Assembly: GCF_036884845.1 (NCBI RefSeq)
Contig: NZ_CP145732.1
Span: 6,588,016-6,652,015, forward strand
Source: Pseudomonas sp. MAG733B
GTDB lineage: Bacteria; Pseudomonadota; Gammaproteobacteria; Pseudomonadales; Pseudomonadaceae
Direction of reading: 5' to 3'
Length of the DNA: 64,000 nt
Below the pieces are notes generated by a model. It worked only from the letters and a program-made list of their open reading frames with translations. It was not told the origin of the DNA and made no database searches. This document shows positions 44,127 through 51,639 of this stretch, in pieces; the stretch's first letter is position 1, and each line of letters opens with the position of its first letter. Made by a program: the position numbers and the translations under genes.

Positions 44127-44158
44127 AAGCCGCGTAAAGTGCGGCTTTCATGTTTGGC
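44116..44158 (+). terminator. Very strong stem-loop, 18-bp perfect stem
   Basis: 44116-44133 and 44141-44158 are perfect reverse complements around the loop GTAAAGT. A T-rich tail (GTTTGATTTTGTTT) follows. It works in both directions and separates the minus-strand gene at 43462-44007 from the leader RNA at 44310. Confidence 0.85.
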
Positions 44159-44309
44159 GTTTGATTTTGTTTATTTAAGGTCTCGCTTTATCGGATGACA
44201 CCGTAGGACCTTGTAGGCAAACTCCGAATCTGCTTTTTGGGCACTTTGATGCCTTGTTGCGCTTTTCTTTGACGGGATAGTCTTCGGTCGTCGCTGACCA
44301 TTCAGCGAA

Positions 44310-44493
44310 CGGGCTTGGAAACCCGACGAAATTAAACGCAACAGATTTGCCCTTCTCATTTTTGAGTTATGGCGGCTGTGCGCGGGACGTCCTCGGACGT
44401 GCCGGTTTCCTAATTTCCCGGTTTTCCAACCTGCGCGCAGCTGCCTCCCACTCGCTTGGAAACGAATGTGGCAGCGTCTTAAAAAATTAGGAG
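44310..44493 (+). ncRNA. Structured leader RNA able to mask the DUF3077 ribosome-binding site (C4-antisense-like)
   Basis: A 16-bp stem pairs 44371-44386 (GGCGGCTGTGCGCGGG) with 44430-44445, three of the pairs being G-U. Inside it are a 5-bp hairpin ACGTC-CTCG-GACGT (44387-44400) and a segment TCCTAATTT (44408-44416) that is the exact complement of AAATTAGGA (44484-44492), which contains the Shine-Dalgarno of the next gene. Two further hairpins, 44310-44325 and around 44447-44470, show the same loop CTTGGAAAC, and TTTCCAA at 44423-44429 can pair with either loop. This is the logic of phage P1/P4 C4 antisense RNAs. That it is a member of that family is inference from memory of the fold. Confidence 0.6.
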
Positions 44494-44500
44494 TTTGAAC

Positions 44501-44821
44501 ATGAGTACAACAAGTACGCCCGAATCCTCAGAACTCAAAACCATCGGCTTCACCCCCTTCATCTACTGCAAAAACCAGGCGCTATTCCACGTCAGTCGCG
44601 GCGTTCCGCTGGCCGATGCATTAGCTCAAGCTTCCGATCTGTTGCATCTCGCCAAAGAACTAACCCTGGACGCCGCCTACGCCAAAGACACCGACCGCCA
44701 TGCCTGGGCCGCGCATTACCTGACGGCGATGAGCAAGGCGGTGATTGATGATGTGGCGAAGGTGCTGGATCGGCGACCTGTTCAAACAACAAAGGAAGCA
44801 GCCCCATCGAAAAACTCATAA
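44501..44821 (+). CDS. DUF3077 family protein
   Basis: 106 residues, cytoplasmic, mostly helical. It resembles the small DUF3077 proteins found in many copies in pseudomonads (core FHVSRGVPLADALAQASDLL, then AAHYLTAMSKAVIDDVAKVL). Function unknown. Start at ATG 44501, seven bases after AGGAG; the TTG two codons upstream sits too near the SD. Translation is probably controlled by the leader RNA described at 44310-44493. Confidence 0.8.
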   Translation: MSTTSTPESSELKTIGFTPFIYCKNQALFHVSRGVPLADALAQASDLLHLAKELTLDAAYAKDTDRHAWAAHYLTAMSKAVIDDVAKVLDRRPVQTTKEAAPSKNS

Positions 44822-44839
44822 TCACGGCAGAGTTGAAAA

Positions 44840-44879
44840 TTCCCAAAAAGGGACCTATCGTTCCCTTTTTGGGACTTAT
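44840..44879 (+). promoter_or_regulatory. Two tandem operator-like palindromes before the MNT gene
   Basis: TTCCCAAAAAGGGACCTAT (44840-44858) and TTCCCTTTTTGGGACTTAT (44861-44879) are two copies of TTCCCNNNNNGGGACYTAT at a 21-base period, two helical turns, ending 10 bases before the ATG at 44890. Each is an inverted repeat, and the two together also form a larger palindrome. Probably the binding site for the winged-helix domain of the downstream protein, i.e. autoregulation. Confidence 0.65.
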
Positions 44880-44889
44880 AGAGTCAGCC

Positions 44890-45492
44890 ATGCCTGCCAT
44901 CCCGCTCAGCGATGCCCTGTTTACCGCCACTCAGCAAAAAGTGCTGGGCATGCTGTATGGCAAACCGGATCAGAGCTTCTATGCCAATGAGATATCCCGC
45001 TGGGCGCAGGTCGGCAAGGGCAGCCTGATGCGTGAGCTGGAACGTCTGCATGGCGCAGGCATTCTCACCATGAGTCGACGGGGTAATCAGACGCACTACC
45101 AAGCCAACCCTGAATGCCCCATTTATGCGGAACTGCTAGGGATCGTGCGCAAGACTTTTGGTATTGCAGAGCAACTGCGTGCTGCCTTGGCTCCATTGAG
45201 TGATCAGCTGACGTGGGCATTTATCTACGGCTCCATCGCCAAGGGAAACGAGCATGCAGGTAGTGACATTGACCTGATGCTGATTGGCGAAAATCTCAAT
45301 TACAGCGACTTGATGGAACGGGTACTGCCCGTTGAGGAACAGCTTGGCCGCACCATTAACCCGACGCTCTATACCTTGGCCGACTGGCAAGCCAAGAAGG
45401 CGGCCGGTAACAGCTTTGTAGTGCGGGTTGAGCAACAGGAAAAAATTGACTTGATTGGCCGCAATCCAGCAGAGGTAGCCGATGGGCAGTAA
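44890..45492 (+). CDS. Winged-helix fused to MNT nucleotidyltransferase (MntA-like antitoxin)
   Basis: 200 residues from the ATG at 44890. The N-terminal ~75 residues are a winged-helix DNA-binding domain (FTATQQKVLGMLYG, NEISRWAQVGKGSLMRELER, then the wing GILTMSRRGNQTHYQAN). The C-terminal half has the minimal nucleotidyltransferase signature GSIAKGNEHAGSDIDLML, an exact GS-x10-DxD, the active site of MntA antitoxins that AMPylate HEPN toxins. I reject the longer start at 44833 because it would cover the operator repeats. It overlaps the HEPN-like gene by 11 bases. Confidence 0.8.
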   Translation: MPAIPLSDALFTATQQKVLGMLYGKPDQSFYANEISRWAQVGKGSLMRELERLHGAGILTMSRRGNQTHYQANPECPIYAELLGIVRKTFGIAEQLRAALAPLSDQLTWAFIYGSIAKGNEHAGSDIDLMLIGENLNYSDLMERVLPVEEQLGRTINPTLYTLADWQAKKAAGNSFVVRVEQQEKIDLIGRNPAEVADGQ

Positions 45493-45910
45493 CGAAAATC
45501 TGGAAAACCTGGTGCGTAGCGGCGGCCTCAAAGCTGAACCGCCAGATCGTAAGGAATGTGAAGGGCTGCTGAGATCGGCCACAGACCGTTTGAAGGATGC
45601 TCACAGTTCGGCCCTGTCCTTTGCCAGTCGCTTCGACCTCGCCTACAACGCCGCCCATGCCCTAGCGCTGACGGCCATGCGGTTGCAGGGGTTTCGCTCT
45701 GACCGCCGCTATCTGGTATTTCAGTGCCTTGTACATACTCTCGGCCTGAACAAAATCCAGGTACGCCTGTTTGCGCTTTGTCACGAGCGCCGCAATCTGG
45801 CTGAGTATGAAGGATATATGGATGTGGATGAAACCCTACTTGCCGAACTGTTGGCGGCAACTGATGCACTGCTGCTATTGGTGCAAGACGCCATGCTCGC
45901 GAGCAAATAA
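45482..45910 (+). CDS. HEPN-like protein, probable toxin partner of the MNT protein
   Basis: 142 residues, all-helical in appearance (SATDRLKDAHSSALSFASRFDLAYNAAHALALTAMRLQGF split over two helices), ending with LCHERRNLAEYEGYMDVDE. This looks like the C-terminal HEPN motif, but the RNase pattern Rx4-6H is not met: R-N-L-A-E is followed by Tyr, and the only nearby His comes before the Arg-Asn. Two Tyr are at the place where HepT is AMPylated. Start ATG is inside the end of the MNT gene. Toxin role is inferred from pairing. Confidence 0.72.
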   Translation: MGSNENLENLVRSGGLKAEPPDRKECEGLLRSATDRLKDAHSSALSFASRFDLAYNAAHALALTAMRLQGFRSDRRYLVFQCLVHTLGLNKIQVRLFALCHERRNLAEYEGYMDVDETLLAELLAATDALLLLVQDAMLASK

Positions 45911-45925
45911 CGCTTCGACCCTTCA

Positions 45926-46606
45926 TTACTTCCAGTGCTGAACAGCATCACTGTAACCGTCAGTCCAAACGCGTAACGAAGGGATGGCCTGCACCGCCCG
46001 CTGCCGTTCCAGCATCGGACCGGTGAACACCACTTCATACGTATCCGCCGCCCGCCCCCATTGCTCCACGATGACCATGCCGTCCAACAGCGCTCCGGCT
46101 AACTCAGCAATCGTATCAGCCTGATCTTCGATGATTTTCTGAGTCCGACTCCACAGCCGATCAGTCATCGCTTTGAGTTGCGCCGATATGCGGTTAGATA
46201 GCCCGTGATCAGTCTCTGGATAGACGAGGTTGCGCAACAATTGCTGAAGCTCTCTGATTTTTGCGTAGTCCTGCTCCGCCCCCTGCTCACCTTTGAGGAT
46301 GGCCGTTGCTTTGGGCTTGTCGACGCGTTTGGCGGCTGATGATGTTGAAGGCAGCGTCTGGGCCATGGCGCCGGCCATGAGCACCATGATCCGGGCTTCC
46401 AGATAGTCCTTGAGGGTGTCTATCGACGAAATGGGGCGCACCAAGGAAATGGACGCCCCGCCTCGATGCCGCAAGTCCATGGTCACTGTCAGCGTCACAC
46501 CGCCCGTTTCAAAACCCAACACACGGGCCACAACGTAGTGGCCCATTTCGTGATGGGCGATTTGCAATGCACGGTCGCGTACTGCGGTCGGTAGCTTTGT
46601 TGTCAT
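45926..46606 (-). CDS. Stand-alone M41-like metallopeptidase
   Basis: 226 residues. It lacks the AAA and membrane parts of FtsH but shows the M41 zinc motif HHEMGHYVVARVLG (HExxH near residues 18-22), a long loop, then GAEQDYAKIRELQQLL near residue 115, where FtsH has its third zinc ligand Asp in GAxxDxxxA. The C-terminal half has TQKIIEDQADTIAELAGALL, like the FtsH helix. Predicted soluble protease; substrate unknown. Convergent with the HEPN-like gene. Confidence 0.72.
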   Translation of the reverse strand: MTTKLPTAVRDRALQIAHHEMGHYVVARVLGFETGGVTLTVTMDLRHRGGASISLVRPISSIDTLKDYLEARIMVLMAGAMAQTLPSTSSAAKRVDKPKATAILKGEQGAEQDYAKIRELQQLLRNLVYPETDHGLSNRISAQLKAMTDRLWSRTQKIIEDQADTIAELAGALLDGMVIVEQWGRAADTYEVVFTGPMLERQRAVQAIPSLRVWTDGYSDAVQHWK

Positions 46607-46673
46607 GCCCTTCGCCTCGCACCCTCGACTGCCTCAATCCTAGCCGATTTCCACACACGCCTTTTCGCCCAAG

Positions 46674-46700
46674 AAAAAGCCGCGCAATGGCGCGGCTTTT
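46674..46700 (-). terminator. Intrinsic terminator of gcd
   Basis: AAAAAGCCGCGCAATGGCGCGGCTTTT: a GCCGCGC/GCGCGGC stem flanked by A and T runs, active in both directions. It lies 20 bases 3' of gcd on the minus strand and upstream of the M41-like gene. Confidence 0.85.
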
Positions 46701-46719
46701 CCGACTCAAGCTTCAGCCC

Positions 46720-49074
46720 TTATTTGGGCAAAGCGTAGGCAATCACATAATCCCCACGATCCGTCGACTGCCGCGCGCCGCCCACCGTCAGCAGGATGTA
46801 CTGCTTGCCGGTTTTCGGTGAAACGTAAGTCATCGGCCCGGACTGGCTGCCCACCGGCAAGCGCGACTTCCAGATTTCGTTACCGTTGCCGGTATCGAAG
46901 GCGCGCAGGTAGAAGTCCTGGGTGCCGGCGAAGAACAGCAGGCCGGACTGGGTGGCCAGAGATGCGCCGAGGGTCGGCATGCCGATCGGGATCGGCAGGT
47001 GCATGCGGATGCCCAGCGGGCCGGTGTCTTGCACGGTGCCGACCGGGACTTGCCACATCAGTTTGTGGGTCTTGAGGTCGATGGCCGACATGGTGCCGAA
47101 CGGTGGTTTCTGGCACGGAATGCCGATCACCGAGAGGAAGCGTTCGCGCATGGCGCCGAACGGCGTACCTTCCTGCGGCACCACACCCATTTCGATGCCG
47201 CTGGCCCCGGCGCCGATTTTGTCGCGCGGGATCATATAGTTGGCCAAGCCCAGGCGCATGTCATTGACGAACATGTAGTGGGTGTTCGGATCAACCGAGA
47301 CGCTGCCCCAGTTCATACCGCCCAACGAGCCCGGGAATTGCAGGGCGCGGTCCATGCCCGGCGGGGTGTAGACGCCTTCGTGGCGCATGCCTTTGAACTG
47401 GATGCGGCACATCAACTGGTCAAACGGCGTGGCGCCCCACATGTCGGATTCGGTCAGGGTTTTGTTGCCGATCGACGGCATGTCCACCGAGAACGGCTGG
47501 GTCGGCGAGTAGTGTTCGCCGGGCACATGGCCCTGCGGCACCGGGCGTTCTTCAACGCGGGCAATCGGCACACCGGTTTCGCGATTGAGCAGGAAAATCT
47601 CGCCCTGTTTGGTGACTTGCGCCAGCGCTGGCTGGGTGCCGCCCTTGTCGTCCGGCACGTCGTACAGCAACGGTTGCGCCGGCAGGTCGAAGTCCCACAG
47701 GTCGTTGTGGGTGGTCTGGAAGTGCCAGCGTACCTGGCCGGTTTTCACGTCAATGGCAACGACGGAAGAGTTCCACTTGTTGTCCATTTCGGTGCGCTGG
47801 CCGCCGAAGAAGTCCGGCGTCGCGTTGCCGGTTGGCAGGTAGACCAGACCGAGTTTGGCGTCGTAGGACATGGCCGACCACACGTTCGGCGTACCACGGG
47901 TGTACGTCTCTCCTGCTGGCGGACGTTTGGTGGTGTTCGGGTTGCCCGGATCCCACGCCCAGACCAGTTCACCGCTGCGTACGTCGTAGGCACGAACCAC
48001 GCCCGGCGGTTCGCCAGTGGAGTAGTTATCGGCCACGCGGCCACCAACGATCACCACGTCACCCGCGACCAATGGAGTCGAGGTTTGCTGGTAGTAACCG
48101 GGCTTCACTTCGCCCATGTCGGTGGTCAGGTCAACGGTGCCCTTGTTGCCGAACTCCTCGCAGGGCTTGCCAGTGTCCGCATTGATGGCGATCAGGCGTG
48201 CATCGCCGGTCGGCAGAAACAGACGTTTCGTACAGGCACTTGGCTTACTGTCCGAAGACACCGGGGTTTCGGAATAGCCCAGGCCACGGCAGCGCTGCCA
48301 GTTCGGCGCGGTGCCCTGCGGGTCAAACTTCCAGCGCTGGGCGCCAGTGTCGACATCGAGGGCGAAGACTTTGCCGTAGGCGGTGCAGGTGTAGACCGTG
48401 TCACCGATTTGCAGCGGGGTGTTCTGGTCTTCAGCGCCAGCGCCGGTGCTTTGTGGAATGTCGCCGGTGCGGAAGGTCCACGCGACCTGCAACTTGTCGA
48501 TATTGCCTTTGTTGATCTGGTCCAGCGCGGCAAAGCGATTGCCGGCGGTGGTGTTGCCCCAGTGCGCCCAGTCTTTCTGTTCAGTGCCCGGGGTGACCGG
48601 CGTCACCGCAGGCACAGTAGGGTTTTCGACGACGTGGGTCGGGACGAACATGTAGGCCATTGTCGCTACGACGCCAACACCGAGAATGCCAGCCAAACCG
48701 TAGGCGCCACGCCCGCCGGTCGCGCCCGAAGCGCGGACCAGGGTCGGATAGATCAACGCGACGACCAGACCGATCACGGCAAACGTCAGCACCCGTGAAA
48801 CCAGCGGCCAATATTCGAGACCAGTGTCCCAAACGGCCCAGATGGCAGTGAGGATCAGCGCTACGCCATACAGCCAGGCGCCCAGCGGCTTGCGACGAGC
48901 AATCATCAGCCCGGACGCCAGCATCGCCAGCCCCATCAGCAGGAAATACCAGCTGCCACCCAGCGCGATCAAATAGCCTCCGCCACCGACCAGACCGAGC
49001 CCGATCAGTGCAATCAGCACGCCCAGCCCCGCCAGCAACCACTTGCTGCCGGCGGCAGCCCCAAAATTATTCAT
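46720..49074 (-). CDS. gcd: Membrane-bound PQQ-dependent glucose dehydrogenase
   Basis: Oxidises glucose to gluconolactone on the periplasmic side and passes electrons to ubiquinone; the acid made dissolves mineral phosphate. About 784 residues: five hydrophobic segments in the first ~145 residues, then the eight-bladed PQQ propeller (DWAHWGNTTAGNRFAALDQI near 165, W-motifs such as VWSAMSYDAKLGLVYLPTG). I use the ATG at 49074 with GGGGAAAG upstream; starts at 49092 or 49101 cannot be excluded. Its cofactor is made by the pqq genes 6-9 kb away. Confidence 0.93.
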   Translation of the reverse strand: MNNFGAAAGSKWLLAGLGVLIALIGLGLVGGGGYLIALGGSWYFLLMGLAMLASGLMIARRKPLGAWLYGVALILTAIWAVWDTGLEYWPLVSRVLTFAVIGLVVALIYPTLVRASGATGGRGAYGLAGILGVGVVATMAYMFVPTHVVENPTVPAVTPVTPGTEQKDWAHWGNTTAGNRFAALDQINKGNIDKLQVAWTFRTGDIPQSTGAGAEDQNTPLQIGDTVYTCTAYGKVFALDVDTGAQRWKFDPQGTAPNWQRCRGLGYSETPVSSDSKPSACTKRLFLPTGDARLIAINADTGKPCEEFGNKGTVDLTTDMGEVKPGYYQQTSTPLVAGDVVIVGGRVADNYSTGEPPGVVRAYDVRSGELVWAWDPGNPNTTKRPPAGETYTRGTPNVWSAMSYDAKLGLVYLPTGNATPDFFGGQRTEMDNKWNSSVVAIDVKTGQVRWHFQTTHNDLWDFDLPAQPLLYDVPDDKGGTQPALAQVTKQGEIFLLNRETGVPIARVEERPVPQGHVPGEHYSPTQPFSVDMPSIGNKTLTESDMWGATPFDQLMCRIQFKGMRHEGVYTPPGMDRALQFPGSLGGMNWGSVSVDPNTHYMFVNDMRLGLANYMIPRDKIGAGASGIEMGVVPQEGTPFGAMRERFLSVIGIPCQKPPFGTMSAIDLKTHKLMWQVPVGTVQDTGPLGIRMHLPIPIGMPTLGASLATQSGLLFFAGTQDFYLRAFDTGNGNEIWKSRLPVGSQSGPMTYVSPKTGKQYILLTVGGARQSTDRGDYVIAYALPK

Positions 49075-49260
49075 GTCGAACACTTTCCCCATTTGTGACA
49101 AGGGGCGGAATAATGTACTACCTAGTTACTTATGGCAATTTGTCGCAGGTATAAATCTCCCGAACGGTACGAAGATTAGTTCGAATATCAGCCGCAAGCG
49201 TCCGGCCGAATGTGCCTGTAACATGCTGGACCATTGATCCGCGCCGATGGAGATGCCGCT

Positions 49261-49722
49261 TTGCCTGATACCCGCCCGCCCGTTCTCGACGAAATCGACC
49301 GTCAGTTGATCGCAGCCTTGCAGATCAACGCCCGCGAGAGTGTGGCCATGCTCGCCCGGCAACTGGGCATCGCCCGCACCACCGTCACCTCGCGTCTGGC
49401 CCGGTTGGAAAAAGCCAAAGTGATCACCGGCTACGGCGTGCGCCTCGGCCAGCGTGTGGTGGATGGCGGATTGCAGGCATATGTCGGGATTACCGTGCAG
49501 CCGCGTTCTGGCAAAGAGGTTTTGCGCCGGCTGAGCGCGATGGCGCAGGTGCAGCAGTTGTGTGCAGTGAGTGGCGAATTTGATTATGTGGCGTGGCTGC
49601 GCACCGATTCACCGGAGCAGTTGGATCAGTTGCTGGATCAAATCGGGAGCGTGGATGGGGTGGAGAAGACTACGACGTCGATCATTTTGAGTAGCAAGAT
49701 TGATCGGGGGCATCCGGTTTGA
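49261..49722 (+). CDS. Lrp/AsnC family transcriptional regulator
   Basis: About 153 residues from a TTG at 49261 with GGAG at 49249-49252; a TTG at 49234 is the other candidate. The N-terminal HTH (LDEIDRQLIAALQINARESVAMLARQLG split over two helices, then TTVTSRLARLEK) and the C-terminal RAM domain (VGITVQPRSGKEVLRRLSAM, GEFDYVAWLRTD) are standard. It lies upstream of davBA, as an AsnC gene does in P. putida, and is a good candidate lysine-responsive regulator of davBA. That role is inferred. Confidence 0.88.
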   Translation: MPDTRPPVLDEIDRQLIAALQINARESVAMLARQLGIARTTVTSRLARLEKAKVITGYGVRLGQRVVDGGLQAYVGITVQPRSGKEVLRRLSAMAQVQQLCAVSGEFDYVAWLRTDSPEQLDQLLDQIGSVDGVEKTTTSIILSSKIDRGHPV

Positions 49723-49760
49723 CATTCCAATTCAGGTTTCATGGGTGCCTGAGCTGACGC

Positions 49761-49793
49761 TATCGCGAGCAAGCTCGCTCCCACAGTGATCAG
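49761..49793. repeat. Single REP element
   Basis: TATCGCGAGCAAGCTCGCTC followed by CCACAGTGATCAG: one REP unit without a mirrored partner, between the Lrp gene and davB. The rest of this 222-base gap is AT-rich and should hold the davB promoter. Confidence 0.85.
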
Positions 49794-49944
49794 TATGCAT
49801 ACCACGATCGTCATATCGACCAACAAAACAGCAAAACGACGACACTTTGCGTCTTATTAACGTGTTCTGTGCTCTCTAGAATGGCTGGCATCTTTTCCTA
49901 TACTCAGATGCGCATTCCGCGTCGGGTCGCCAGCAAGGTCAGCC

Positions 49945-51627
49945 ATGAACAAGAACAATCGCCATCCTGCAGACGGTAAAAAACCAGTCACCATTTTCGG
50001 CCCGGACTTTCCTTTCGCCTTCGACGACTGGATCGAACACTCGGCCGGCCTGGGCAGCATTCCCGAGCACAATCACGGGACCGAAGTGGCGATTGTCGGT
50101 GCCGGTATCGCTGGGTTGGTAGCCGCTTACGAGCTGATGAAGCTCGGCCTCAAGCCTGTCGTCTACGAGGCTTCGAAAATGGGTGGCCGTCTGCGTTCCC
50201 AGGCGTTCAACGGTACCGATGGCATCGTTGCCGAGTTGGGTGGCATGCGTTTTCCGGTGTCATCCACCGCGTTCTATCACTATGTCGACAAGCTGGGTCT
50301 TGAGACAAAACCCTTCCCCAACCCGCTGACACCTGCCTCTGGCAGCACCGTCATCGACCTGGAAGGTAAAACCCATTACGCACAGAAACTGGCGGATCTT
50401 CCTGCACTGTTCCAGGAAGTGGCTGACGCCTGGGCCGATGCCCTGGAAGCCGGCTCGCAGTTCTCGGATATCCAGCAAGCCATCCGCGACCGCGACGTGC
50501 CACGTCTCAAAGAGCTGTGGAACACCCTGGTTCCACTGTGGGATGACCGCACCTTCTACGATTTCGTCGCCACGTCCAAGGCATTCGCCAAGCTGTCGTT
50601 CCATCACCGCGAAGTGTTTGGCCAGGTCGGTTTCGGTACCGGCGGCTGGGATTCGGACTTCCCCAACTCGATGCTGGAAATCTTCCGCGTTGTCATGACC
50701 AACTGCGACGATCACCAGCACTTGGTGGTCGGCGGTGTGGAACAAGTGCCACAGGGTATTTGGCGCCATGTACCGGAACGCTGCGTGCACTGGCCACAAG
50801 GTACCAGCCTCAAGTCGCTGCACCGGGGCGCGCCACGTTCCGGCGTGAAGAAAATCGCTCATGCACCCGATGGCCGTTTTGCGGTCACCGACAACAACGG
50901 CGACACCCGCGAATACGCGGCCGTGCTGACCACCTGCCAGAGCTGGCTGCTGACCACCCAGATCGAATGCGATGAAACCCTGTTCTCGCAAAAGATGTGG
51001 ATGGCTTTGGACCGCACCCGCTACATGCAATCGTCGAAAACCTTCGTGATGGTCGACCGTCCGTTCTGGAAGGACAAGGATCCGGAAACCGGCCGCGACC
51101 TGATGAGCATGACCCTCACCGATCGCCTGACCCGTGGCACCTACCTGTTCGACAACGGCGACGACAAGCCGGGAGTGATTTGCCTGTCGTACTCGTGGAT
51201 GAGCGACGCGCTGAAAATGCTCCCACACCCGGTGGAAAAACGCGTGAAGCTGGCGCTGGATGCGTTGAAAAAGATCTACCCGAAAGTCGACATCGCTGCG
51301 CGGATCATCGGCGATCCGATCACCGTTTCCTGGGAAGCCGACCCGCACTTCCTCGGCGCCTTCAAAGGTGCACTGCCGGGTCACTACCGCTACAACCAGC
51401 GCATGTACGCGCACTTCATGCAGGACGACATGCCGGCCGAGCAGCGCGGGATCTTCATCGCCGGCGACGACGTTTCATGGACGCCGGCATGGGTTGAAGG
51501 CGCGGTGCAAACTTCGCTCAACGCGGTGTGGGGCATCATGAAACACTTCGGCGGTGCAACTCACGCCGAGAATCCGGGTCCAGGAGATGTGTTCAACGAG
51601 ATCGGACCGATCGCCCTGCCCGAGTAA
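49945..51627 (+). CDS. davB: Lysine 2-monooxygenase DavB
   Basis: FAD enzyme that decarboxylates and oxidises L-lysine to 5-aminovaleramide. 560 residues, same length as the P. putida enzyme and very similar from memory (MNKNNRHPADGKKPVTIFGP start). FAD-binding VAIVGAGIAGLVAAYELM near residue 48 with the acidic end of strand 2 in VVYEASKMGGRL, and the C-terminal flavin contact in GIFIAGDDVSWTPAWVEGAV near 505. Related to tryptophan 2-monooxygenase IaaM, but davA downstream fits the lysine role. It lies 12 bases before davA. Confidence 0.92.
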   Translation: MNKNNRHPADGKKPVTIFGPDFPFAFDDWIEHSAGLGSIPEHNHGTEVAIVGAGIAGLVAAYELMKLGLKPVVYEASKMGGRLRSQAFNGTDGIVAELGGMRFPVSSTAFYHYVDKLGLETKPFPNPLTPASGSTVIDLEGKTHYAQKLADLPALFQEVADAWADALEAGSQFSDIQQAIRDRDVPRLKELWNTLVPLWDDRTFYDFVATSKAFAKLSFHHREVFGQVGFGTGGWDSDFPNSMLEIFRVVMTNCDDHQHLVVGGVEQVPQGIWRHVPERCVHWPQGTSLKSLHRGAPRSGVKKIAHAPDGRFAVTDNNGDTREYAAVLTTCQSWLLTTQIECDETLFSQKMWMALDRTRYMQSSKTFVMVDRPFWKDKDPETGRDLMSMTLTDRLTRGTYLFDNGDDKPGVICLSYSWMSDALKMLPHPVEKRVKLALDALKKIYPKVDIAARIIGDPITVSWEADPHFLGAFKGALPGHYRYNQRMYAHFMQDDMPAEQRGIFIAGDDVSWTPAWVEGAVQTSLNAVWGIMKHFGGATHAENPGPGDVFNEIGPIALPE

Positions 51628-51639
51628 GAGGAATCCGAA

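Noticed and set aside
44833..44889. Upstream extension of the MNT gene
   Set aside because: It would translate through the two operator-like palindromes and has no RBS; the ATG at 44890 begins the wHTH domain.
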